From Synechococcus sp. CS-1330 (lineage in GTDB: Bacteria > Cyanobacteriota > Cyanobacteriia > PCC-6307 > Cyanobiaceae): a stretch of DNA of 38,246 nucleotides. The notes under the pieces are model-generated. The model was not told the DNA's origin, made no database searches, and saw only the letters and a list, made by a program, of their open reading frames with translations. The position numbers were made by a program, and so were the translations under genes. Location of the stretch: NCBI GenBank assembly GCA_025128025.1, contig JAHLYR010000039.1:1-38246 (forward strand). Direction: 5' to 3'. Below, piece by piece: positions 29,367-36,097 of the stretch (positions are counted from its first letter, which is position 1; each line of letters begins with the position of its first letter).

Positions 29367-30421
29367 CGAGGTTTGCGGGCCGTCCAGACCCGAGTCATGA
29401 AATGACTTTGGGCTGTGATGCCCTGAAAGCCAGGCTGGGCAAGGCGAGCGCCGATGTCATCTGAGATGTAATCGCGGTAATAGGGCTCATGGAAAACGCG
29501 CCGGAAGTTTTCCATTACGGCACTGAATTGGGGTGAATCAGCCAGTTGTACGGAGTCGGCAATGACCACAACCCCGCCTGGCTCCAACACCCGGTAGGCC
29601 TGATTGATCACGTTCTGACGGGCCTCGCCTGGAAGCTCATGAAACAGAAAAACGCAGGTGACCGCTTGGAAACTTTCGTCGGCAAAGGGCAGTGCCTCAG
29701 CGTTGCCTTGGGTTAGCTGGGGAAGTTCACCGGGCAGCTGGCTAAGCCATTTGTTGGCCTGGCGCAGGTAGGCACTGGAAAGATCCAATCCCACCAGCTG
29801 GGCCTTGGGCATAGCCGCCCTGATCTGGCGCAGGGTGCGACCGGTGCCGGTGGCAAGGTCGAGCACGCGCACCTGGCCGGCTGGCCGGTCGGCGAAGGCT
29901 TTGATACCCCGCAGCAAGGGAGCCAGCACCCGCCGCCGCATCGGGTCGGCAGTGCCATTAAACAGAATTTCCACCTGCAGGTCGTAGAGAGCCGCGGAGT
30001 GGTCGCTTAAGTAGCCGTCAGTCTGGTGATGAAAATTTTGAAGGTAATAGTCGGGGTAATTATCTAGATCAACACTGCTGGGTAAATCGCGCACGTTGCG
30101 CTCCTGGCGGCGAGTCCAGGTGCTGGGCATATCGAGCCACACCAGTGGATACCGACTGGCCCAATCCAGCCAGGGGGCATCGAACAGCAGAGATGGCGGG
30201 TACAGACCCTGTTCTGCTTCCTGCCAGTCGCGCTCGTGCAATGAAGCCATCGCCTGCCTGAGGCTGCCCAGCAATTCAGGCGGTATTGGCACGGTTTTGG
30301 GGGTGCCATCTGGAGCAAGCAACCCCATCAGCCTGGTACTCACCTCCTTATGGGTTACCCCCAGCAGCGCCCTGCCCTGCTGCATGGTTTGGTAGGCCAG
30401 TTTTGTGAGCTGATCGGGCAT
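29363..30421 (-). CDS. class I SAM-dependent methyltransferase
   Basis: A 352-aa protein from ATG 30421 (MPDQLTKLAYQTMQQG). An alternative start at 30511 adds 30 residues of doubtful value. The N-terminal third is a domain of its own with tryptophan-rich segments (DAPWLDWASRYPLVW). The Rossmann methyltransferase domain begins near residue 190: motif I VLDLATGTGRTLRQI, motif II acidic residue in VGLDLSSAYL, and the post-motif segment LPFADESFQAVTCVFLFHE. The substrate is unknown. The resemblance to quinone or lipid methyltransferases is only general. Confidence 0.88.
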   Translation of the reverse strand: MPDQLTKLAYQTMQQGRALLGVTHKEVSTRLMGLLAPDGTPKTVPIPPELLGSLRQAMASLHERDWQEAEQGLYPPSLLFDAPWLDWASRYPLVWLDMPSTWTRRQERNVRDLPSSVDLDNYPDYYLQNFHHQTDGYLSDHSAALYDLQVEILFNGTADPMRRRVLAPLLRGIKAFADRPAGQVRVLDLATGTGRTLRQIRAAMPKAQLVGLDLSSAYLRQANKWLSQLPGELPQLTQGNAEALPFADESFQAVTCVFLFHELPGEARQNVINQAYRVLEPGGVVVIADSVQLADSPQFSAVMENFRRVFHEPYYRDYISDDIGARLAQPGFQGITAQSHFMTRVWTARKPR

Positions 30422-30560
30422 GGCGAGGCAATGGCTTGCGCCCATTCCAGCGAATTTGAACTCACACCGCGATTGCTGAAGAGCTGTGAAGCTCTGGCTA
30501 TTTAGTAGCAACCGCTACCAAAACAGCTGCAGACTGGATTGAGAGAGAGGGGAGCACGCC

Positions 30561-30815
30561 ATGACCACGACCCGCCTACAAGGCCAGTATGCCGATCCTG
30601 AATTTCAAACCTGGAGCCTGTTGCACGCCCGCGACAACCGCCTCCATGGCGCCGAACTGGCCCAGATAACCCAGCACCACGATCCCAACCCTGCCGGCGA
30701 CGCCCTACATCAGCTCCAGGCCTGGGCCAGGCGCCAGGCCCGCGCAAAGCAACTGCAGGCAAGCGCGATCGCCCACCTGCGCTATTGCCCACCGGCGCCT
30801 GCTCAGGCGTCGTAG
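30561..30815 (+). CDS. small hypothetical protein
   Basis: An 84-aa soluble protein starting at ATG 30561 with GAGGGG eight bases upstream. It is rich in Ala, Gln and His and appears mostly helical (HARDNRLHGAELAQI, then ALHQLQAWARRQARAKQLQA). A HIP1 octamer lies inside the gene. This is the last gene with ordinary core character before the accessory region. No function can be assigned. Confidence 0.65.
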   Translation: MTTTRLQGQYADPEFQTWSLLHARDNRLHGAELAQITQHHDPNPAGDALHQLQAWARRQARAKQLQASAIAHLRYCPPAPAQAS

Positions 30816-31236
30816 TACATCACGGACGTCCTAGGGTCTGGTCTTTTGCCCGGAAAGCATTGGCGTAACTGGGGTTCTTGGGTTTGGGTGGTTCCTGTTT
30901 TGGGGACGTTTTTGGGGACTGTTTTGGGGACCTCCTGGCGCTGCTTGCTTCTGGCAGGTGATTTGCAAGTGGCGGGCTAACTCTGCATCGGTTACGGATT
31001 GGCTGCAGCTCAATCCCGGCCGTCTGCGATCTGACATGACGGGGGTATAGAGCGCCATGACAGATCGACGACGGTCCGGCTCTAGCCCAGATCAATGGGA
31101 ACCAGGCGCCAGCGCTTGCCGGCTGCACGGGTTTCCACCTCCTTGACCGGGGAGAAGCCGATGCTCTTCGCCAGCGACCTCGGAACACTCTCGCGCATTC
31201 GACGCATAGCGAGTGCTGTTCCATAGCTGTCGATCC
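30816..31236. other. 421-bp region without a clear gene, left edge of the accessory region
   Basis: No convincing gene or tRNA. It holds a cluster of three TTTTGGGGAC repeats (30897-30931). On the minus strand there are fragments of protein-like reading frame: a 41-codon frame at 31082-31207 with SIGFSPVKEVE and a Pro/Lys-rich frame ending at 30820. The fragments are in different frames and could be remains of a decayed gene, perhaps an integrase end, but nothing diagnostic is visible. The promoter of the primase-helicase gene should be near 31180-31236. Confidence 0.4.
30897..30931. repeat. three iteron-like GTTTTGGGGAC repeats
   Basis: GTTTTGGGGAC at 30897-30907, GTTTTTGGGGAC at 30908-30919 and GTTTTGGGGAC at 30921-30931 stand in direct orientation, spaced 11 and 13 bp. 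They lie about 300 bp upstream of the primase-helicase gene. Such short direct repeats can be iterons of a replication origin, operator repeats, or a simple low-complexity expansion. The sequence alone does not decide. Confidence 0.6.
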
Positions 31237-33585
31237 ATGAAAACTGAAGACCGCCTCCTGACCTCGGGTAGGGGGAACCCGTGCCCTGTTTGTGGCCGGG
31301 CAACTGATGGCGACTGCCGAATCGGAGTCGACGTCGTCCTCTGTCATAGAGGTAAATCCGCAGCTCCGCCTGAGGGCCTTGCCGTAGGCGAGGTTGTCAA
31401 CGGCTGGGCCTACACCGGGGAAAGCTCCGATGGCCGCTGCTCTGTCTTTACGCGTGACAAAGAACCAGTAGCTCTGAGATTCGGGTCTGCTGTTCACGAT
31501 CGTCTAGGGCATCAGAGCAAACCGACGAAGATTTCGCTGGCCAGGCTCCCCAGGGCAACAGCAGAGCCACCTCCACATCTTCCCGACGGACAGAGCCTGA
31601 CCTATGGGCCTGATCAGTGGGTCGAAGTTGATGGCAAACGCTTCATCCCGCATCACAAGGATGAAGAAGGGCAGGTTCATGGCAACGCAGGCCCAGGGCC
31701 CTGGCCTCTTTACCGACACCAGGATGCGTTCGATCACGCACGTGATCAGTGGGTGGTGGAAATGGAAGGCGAGAAGTGTTGCCGGTGGGTCATGGCGGCA
31801 GGCCGGGTCGGCATCAGTCAGCCGGGTCACAACCACAAGCAGGAGGCCATCACCCGGCGGTATGGAGAGCTGAAGGCTGCTGGTGTGGCAGGTGTGGTCT
31901 ACGTTGCCGACAATGATCAGACCGGTAACAGGAAGGCCCAGAAATGCGCGGCATGTGCAGAGGGGGTGGGCCTGCCCTTCCTCTGGCTACCGGCCATCCG
32001 TATCTGGGGAGATGACCTTCCAATCGGCGGATCGATTGATGATGCCCAGGGGAGCGCTGTAGAGCGCTTCTGTGCCTTGGAGGTGGCCGTCGAAGCCCAC
32101 CTGGAGCTGGATCTAGAGGCACCGGTTGACGACACCGCGCAGGATCTCACCGTGATGCTGGAGCGATGCGCCCAGCGGGTTCTGGAATTGCCCCTGGAGC
32201 ATCGCAGTCACACGCTGAGGGCCATGGCGAAGGACCTCGGAGCTTCGCTAAGCGGCCGCGATGTGGACCGACTCATCGCGTCGGCGCGTTCCCGGCGTGA
32301 CGGGAGAGGTGCGCGCAGGCGCGGTCGCCGGACACTGGAAGTGAAAGCCACACCCTGGCTGTGGGAGGGCCTGCTGATCGGCCAGGCGATCAACATCATG
32401 GGTGCGCTTCCGAAGGTGGGAAAGACATCACTGCTGATCCAGGCCATTGCCGCATGGCATCAGGGAGCCGTGAGCTTTCTCGGTCAACGGTTCATCGGCC
32501 CCTGCCCACCGTTGATCCTCATCGGCACAGACCAGCCTGCCGCTGACTGGGCTCGGATGCTGCAAGGTGCTCAACTGCATGCAGGGGCTGACCCTGATGG
32601 GCTCACGACTCCGGTGCGTGAGATCTGGACGATGGAAGACGGCTTCGTTCTGAACGAAGAGGGCATGGAGATGTGTGGCGATCTCGCCAGGGAGTACCCA
32701 GGGGCCCTCTTCCTGGTTGATTCAGTAGCCGCCGCTGTTACCACCCCGCTGGGCATCCCTGAGGAATCTCCAGAGATCGCGGAACCGTTGCGACGCCTGC
32801 ATGCAGTCGTAGCTCCCCATGGTGGGACCTCTGTGTTTATCGCTCACGCCGGCAAGGGGCGCGCCGGTGACGACCCCATCCGTGCCTTACGCGGGTCGAC
32901 AGCCCTCCCTGCCGTTGCTTCGCAGATCCTGGGGCTGTCAAGACTGTCCGACGCGCCTGGTGATGACCGTTTGATCCTTCTGACCCAGGGCCGAGGTGGG
33001 CACCCGCTGAAGCTGCTGGTGTCACGCGATCACGAAGGAAAGTTCGTAAGTGATGGCGATGCAGCGTCGGTGATCATCAGCCAACGGCTCCAGGAGGCCG
33101 AGAACAGGCTCACTGAAGATCAGACCGATACCTTGCAGCGCCTGCGCAATCGTCATGCAGATGGACTCGACACCTCTGTCGCTGACCTCGCAACAGACAA
33201 CAGCCGCCAGGCTCTGGATCGATCCAGAACTCTTCTCAGAGGCCTGAAGCGTGCTGGCCTGGCGACATCACGCAAGGCGACAACGGCCTCTGGCCAAAGG
33301 GAACTCTGGGAACCATTCGCATTGCCGAGTCAAGGCCTACACCATGACCCTTCAAAACCTTCACTACCTAGTCATACAAAAGGGTGTGAAGGGTTTGAAG
33401 GAAGTGAAGCCCTGCCGGTAGGCCCCCTGTCTGGTGTGATATTTCATCTAATGACCCGTTGTGCAGAGACGTTCCACGAGGCCTCCCCTCAGGAGCTTGC
33501 ATTGTGCTGTGCTGATCAGCATCCAGAATTGCAGAACGAGAACCTTGATGATCTTGTCGCCATTGCTATTCAGATCAGTAAGTGA
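31237..33585 (+). CDS. phage/satellite-type primase-helicase (zinc finger, Toprim, RecA-like AAA)
   Basis: A 782-aa multidomain replication protein, started at ATG 31237 (MKTEDRLLTSGRG). An N-terminal zinc-finger-like motif has CPVCG at residues 16-20 and then GDC and LCH. A Toprim-like primase core has EMEGEKCCRW near residue 174 and VADNDQTGN near 222. A RecA-fold/AAA_25-type helicase has Walker A GALPKVGKTSLL near 387-398 and a Walker B-like ALFLVDSVAAA near 490. A C-terminal winged-helix-like segment (about 630-690) precedes a Pro/Ser linker. This order is typical of mobile-element primases, distinct from chromosomal DnaG. It probably starts replication of the element it sits on. Confidence 0.85.
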   Translation: MKTEDRLLTSGRGNPCPVCGRATDGDCRIGVDVVLCHRGKSAAPPEGLAVGEVVNGWAYTGESSDGRCSVFTRDKEPVALRFGSAVHDRLGHQSKPTKISLARLPRATAEPPPHLPDGQSLTYGPDQWVEVDGKRFIPHHKDEEGQVHGNAGPGPWPLYRHQDAFDHARDQWVVEMEGEKCCRWVMAAGRVGISQPGHNHKQEAITRRYGELKAAGVAGVVYVADNDQTGNRKAQKCAACAEGVGLPFLWLPAIRIWGDDLPIGGSIDDAQGSAVERFCALEVAVEAHLELDLEAPVDDTAQDLTVMLERCAQRVLELPLEHRSHTLRAMAKDLGASLSGRDVDRLIASARSRRDGRGARRRGRRTLEVKATPWLWEGLLIGQAINIMGALPKVGKTSLLIQAIAAWHQGAVSFLGQRFIGPCPPLILIGTDQPAADWARMLQGAQLHAGADPDGLTTPVREIWTMEDGFVLNEEGMEMCGDLAREYPGALFLVDSVAAAVTTPLGIPEESPEIAEPLRRLHAVVAPHGGTSVFIAHAGKGRAGDDPIRALRGSTALPAVASQILGLSRLSDAPGDDRLILLTQGRGGHPLKLLVSRDHEGKFVSDGDAASVIISQRLQEAENRLTEDQTDTLQRLRNRHADGLDTSVADLATDNSRQALDRSRTLLRGLKRAGLATSRKATTASGQRELWEPFALPSQGLHHDPSKPSLPSHTKGCEGFEGSEALPVGPLSGVIFHLMTRCAETFHEASPQELALCCADQHPELQNENLDDLVAIAIQISK
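33349..33401. repeat. 16-bp inverted repeat inside the primase-helicase gene
   Basis: CCTTCAAAACCTTCAC (33349-33364) and GTGAAGGGTTTGAAGG (33386-33401) are complementary at 15 of 16 positions, separated by 21 nt. The arms encode the peptide linker PSKPS and GFEG near the C-terminus of the protein. A stable hairpin of this size within a coding region is unusual and may be a regulatory or replication structure. Confidence 0.75.
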
Positions 33586-33662
33586 GTCACTAGTGGCCTA
33601 GAGAAGGGGCCCTACCTCGGAATACTCATGCGGGTCGACAGCCAACCCTCTGATGCCTTCGG

Positions 33663-33692
33663 AAGCCCTGGGGTCTAAAGATCCTGGGGCTT
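33663..33692 (+). terminator. strong hairpin, probable terminator after the primase-helicase gene
   Basis: AAGCCCTGGGGTCT and AGATCCTGGGGCTT can pair over up to 14 bp, counting G-U pairs, around an AA or a slightly larger loop. It stands 78 bp past the stop of the primase-helicase gene and before the terminase-like gene. The following TTTCGTTGT has only a short T run, so termination efficiency is uncertain. Confidence 0.5.
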
Positions 33693-33834
33693 TCGTTGTA
33701 GTTAAGTTGTGATTGGGCCAGATCTGTCCTCCATAGGACGCCATCCGCGTTCATTGGCGTTCAAATCTGTTCAGCCGCCTCCGTTGAACTGGCGGTGCTT
33801 GGAATCCTGAAGCATCTCTCACGCCCCTGCCGGC

Positions 33835-34338
33835 ATGGAGTTCCACCGCCTGAAAGATGAACCCTCAGCTGACTTTGCTGCTCTCCTGATCCATCGCGAC
33901 ACCGGACCAGGCCGCACTCTCAGCGCCACTGCTCTTCAGGTGGGGCGATCGGAAAGCACGGTCCGTCGGGTGGCGAATCGCTGGAGATGGGCGGATCGTC
34001 TTCAGGCCTTCGACAGCGCTGTGCTCACGCAGGTGGCTGCAACCGGGGCTCACACCGCTGAGATTCGCCATCGCCAGCAGCTCCTGGCCTATCGGGACGA
34101 CCAGCACCGCCGGGCCAAGCAGCTGGCAACCGCTGCTGAACAGCTCATGCAGCTGGTGGTGGAATCAGTGCAAGCCCACCTGGAGGCCGGGACCCTGCTT
34201 CAGCCAGGACAGCTGGGTGCTGCCCTGGGTGCTGCAGCCCGGGCCCTGGAGGCTTCCGGCTCCACGGCTGCAGCAGCCCTGGGCGTCGATGAGCTGATGG
34301 AACAGCTGCTGGGCGACGCCGAGGCAAAGAAAGCCTGA
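33835..34338 (+). CDS. terminase small subunit-like HTH protein
   Basis: A 167-aa protein with an N-terminal helix-turn-helix (LSATALQVGRSESTVRRVAN, about residues 29-48) followed by RWRWADRLQAFD, a pattern seen in phage small terminase subunits. A long coiled-coil-like helix (HRQQLLAYRDDQHRRAKQLA) and an Ala-rich C-terminal region complete it. Small terminases recognise the packaging site and oligomerise through such helices. No large terminase gene is next to it, which is typical of satellites that redirect helper-phage packaging. A role as an ordinary DNA-binding regulator cannot be excluded. Confidence 0.6.
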   Translation: MEFHRLKDEPSADFAALLIHRDTGPGRTLSATALQVGRSESTVRRVANRWRWADRLQAFDSAVLTQVAATGAHTAEIRHRQQLLAYRDDQHRRAKQLATAAEQLMQLVVESVQAHLEAGTLLQPGQLGAALGAAARALEASGSTAAAALGVDELMEQLLGDAEAKKA

Positions 34339-34637
34339 GTTTCGATCGGCCCTGGCCAGACTGCTGGCGGAGTGACTCCGGTCGATCGCCATTCCTATCG
34401 ATCTACGCAACCCCCGCGTGCGGGACTGCTTCGATTCGATGCTGATGTCAGCAGCGGAGACCCTGACACCCCAGCAGCTGGTGAAGTGGCATCACCGGAT
34501 AGAAAACTGCGTCAACCTGGACCAGGCCGCCGAGGTCACCAGCGAGATGTGCGGCCGGCCGATGACGAACTCCTAGAGGCTGATCGCCAGAGAAGTGCGC
34601 AACTCCTGGATCCTGCTGGGCGACAGGCTCGTTACGG
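34339..34637. other. 299-bp region with one possible small ORF
   Basis: Between the terminase-like gene and the next ORF lies a stretch with two competing frames. One (34418-34576) looks protein-like and is entered separately. The other, an 89-codon frame from GTG 34372, is Pro/Arg/Gly-rich and looks like a shadow. No RNA gene or terminator was seen. Confidence 0.4.
34418..34576 (+). CDS. possible 52-aa ORF of the accessory region
   Basis: From GTG 34418 the frame reads VRDCFDSMLMSAAETLTPQQ and continues through LVKWHHRIENC to a stop at 34576. The balanced composition and amphipathic helices suggest a real small protein. The frame is open back to 34376, with the protein-like PIDLRNPR upstream, so the true start may be a rare codon such as ATT 34391. 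No good ribosome binding site was found and no function is known. Confidence 0.35.
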   Translation: MRDCFDSMLMSAAETLTPQQLVKWHHRIENCVNLDQAAEVTSEMCGRPMTNS

Positions 34638-34886
34638 GTGAAGAGCGAAAAGCACGATCTAAGTAAAGTGAAGAAGTGGGGTGCGTATGTGGGGAAAGAA
34701 ATGATTGGAAGTGAAGCCATGGGCCGGATCACCTGCCAGGTACTGGCGGGTAGCAAGCCTCCGGCCAACGAAACAGCGGAAGAGCGGGAGTTCCGCGAGG
34801 AAACGGAACAGTGGCTGGTGCGGATGCGCCGCGATGCTGAGCTGCGCGGCCTGAACCTGGTGGTGGAAATCCCCAGCGAATGGTGA
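34638..34886 (+). CDS. small hypothetical protein of the accessory region
   Basis: An 82-aa charged protein from GTG 34638 (MKSEKHDLSKVKKWG). The N-terminal third is basic and the middle acidic (NETAEEREFREETEQWLVRM), and the whole is probably helical. It has no membrane segment and no known family. It precedes the small membrane-protein ORF by about 20 bp. The surrounding genes point to a mobile element, but the role is unknown. Confidence 0.5.
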   Translation: MKSEKHDLSKVKKWGAYVGKEMIGSEAMGRITCQVLAGSKPPANETAEEREFREETEQWLVRMRRDAELRGLNLVVEIPSEW

Positions 34887-34908
34887 TCGGCTGTGGCTGG
34901 GCATCGGT

Positions 34909-35175
34909 GTGGCGATCGGCCTTGCTCTCTGGCCGCTGTTGTTGCCGCTTGTGTTGTTGATCGCTCTAGTGGCTGTCTTGCGGCACGGAGCGCGATCCGG
35001 CCAGAGGCCCCCCCGCCGGCAGCATCAAGCGAACTCCTCGCCACAACCGCAGCCGAGCTCAGCGGCAACGGTTCTGGATCCACTGGTTCGCGCCAAGGTC
35101 TTGGCCCAGGTAGAGCGGATCAACACCGAAGTGCACCGAGAGAGACTGGAGCGCAGCTTCAGCGAACACTCCTAG
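34909..35175 (+). CDS. small membrane-anchored hypothetical protein
   Basis: An 88-aa protein from GTG 34909. A strong membrane helix (LALWPLLLPLVLLIALVAVL) is followed by a basic Pro/Gln/Ser-rich linker and a C-terminal helix (VRAKVLAQVERINTEVHRER). A single-span protein with a cytoplasmic coiled-coil tail is suggested. The frame is open to about 34885, so a non-ATG start slightly upstream is possible. No known family. Confidence 0.5.
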   Translation: MAIGLALWPLLLPLVLLIALVAVLRHGARSGQRPPRRQHQANSSPQPQPSSAATVLDPLVRAKVLAQVERINTEVHRERLERSFSEHS

Positions 35176-35176
35176 C

Positions 35177-35836
35177 CTGAAGTTCCGCTTTGCCTTCCTG
35201 CTGATCACACCCCGCTACGGCAACGCTCTGGCCTGGGCTGATGCGCTGCATCGTGATCAGCGGCGCAAAGGCAAACCGGTGCCCTACATCTCCCACCTGA
35301 TCGCTGTCAGTGGCCTGGTGTGGGAGGACGGAGGCACAGAGGATCAGGCGATCGCTGGCCTGCTGCACGACGCGATCGAAGACGCCGGCCAGAGCCATAG
35401 CTCAATCGCTGAGCGTTTCGGGATCCCCGTGGCCGACATCGTGCGTGACTGCACTGATACCAGCCAGGAGGCACCAGCAGGAGAAAAGGAGCCGTGGCTG
35501 CTGCGCAAGACCCGCTACCTCAAAGCCCTGGCACACAAGCCCGAGACCTCCCTACATGTGACAGCGGCCGATAAGGCCCGCAACGCCCGCGACATGGTGC
35601 TTGATGCCTGCCGCGATCCGGAGATGTGGGTGAAATTCAATGCCGGGTTGGAGGGCTCAGCCTGGTATCTGCTGCGGATGCATCAGCAGCTCAGCCATCG
35701 CCTGCCCCAGAGCCGCTCCACCGAACTGCTGGGGGAAGCGGTGCGCGAGATCTTGGCCAGTGCGCCTTTCCAGCGGATCGCGCCCGAGGGTATGGCTGCA
35801 GCCGTGTGGGTAGCCAGCCATGACGTGCGGCAGTAA
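35177..35836 (+). CDS. HD-domain phosphohydrolase-like protein, unusual start
   Basis: The HD-type metal-binding pattern is clear: PYISH near residue 40 and LLHDAIED at 62-69, followed by VSAADK-like TAADKARNARDM, as in HD_4/RelA-SpoT-related hydrolases that act on nucleotides. Sequence similar to the family (ALAWADALHRDQRRKGK) is encoded upstream of the first conventional start, GTG 35279. No ATG, GTG or TTG exists further up in this frame. The gene is therefore drawn from CTG 35177, giving 219 aa, just behind the preceding stop. A CTG start, coupling, or a lost start codon are all possible. The substrate is unknown. Confidence 0.7.
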   Translation: MKFRFAFLLITPRYGNALAWADALHRDQRRKGKPVPYISHLIAVSGLVWEDGGTEDQAIAGLLHDAIEDAGQSHSSIAERFGIPVADIVRDCTDTSQEAPAGEKEPWLLRKTRYLKALAHKPETSLHVTAADKARNARDMVLDACRDPEMWVKFNAGLEGSAWYLLRMHQQLSHRLPQSRSTELLGEAVREILASAPFQRIAPEGMAAAVWVASHDVRQ

Positions 35837-36097
35837 CCCCCTAATATTTGTGATGTGCCAGCAGCCGGAAAGGGACTGACGTATAGCGAGTGGAGATGCT
35901 CGGAAACGAGAGAGTATTTTAAACTGGGTACCGTGGTGTATTTGAAATGTTAAATTGCTTTTCGCCTAGATGTCTCACCTGAAATGGCATACACTCACGA
36001 ATAGCCGGCTGTCCATATCGCTCCGGGCAGGCTTTGCAGATGTTGGCTATATTGATAAGCAGTATCTATTGTTCTGTAGTCTGAGGGGTTAATTGTT
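35837..36097. other. A/T-rich intergenic region, junction to the restriction-modification genes
   Basis: Base composition changes sharply here, from GC-rich to A/T-rich. No gene is seen. A possible promoter is TTGATA (36052-36057) and TGTAGT (36075-36080) with a 17-bp spacer, but the start site would then fall on the ribosome binding site GAGGGG (36083-36088), so I give it little weight. This is a likely insertion boundary of the restriction-modification cassette. Confidence 0.4.

Noticed and set aside
31082-31207. 41-codon minus-strand frame with SIGFSPVKEVE
   Set aside because: Protein-like in composition but very short, no ribosome binding site and no recognised family. Mentioned only within the description of the region.
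30816-31236. tRNA gene or attachment site at the island edge
   Set aside because: No cloverleaf, T-loop sequence or flanking direct repeat could be found by eye. An att site may exist but is not shown.
30820-31497. 225-codon minus-strand frame across the left edge of the accessory region
   Set aside because: Half of it is antisense to the primase-helicase zinc-finger region. The rest is a Pro/Lys-rich run encoded by the TTTTGGGGAC repeats. It may contain remains of a gene but is not supportable as one.
34372-34641. 89-codon frame from GTG 34372
   Set aside because: Pro/Arg/Gly-rich shadow. The competing frame ending at 34576 looks more like a protein.
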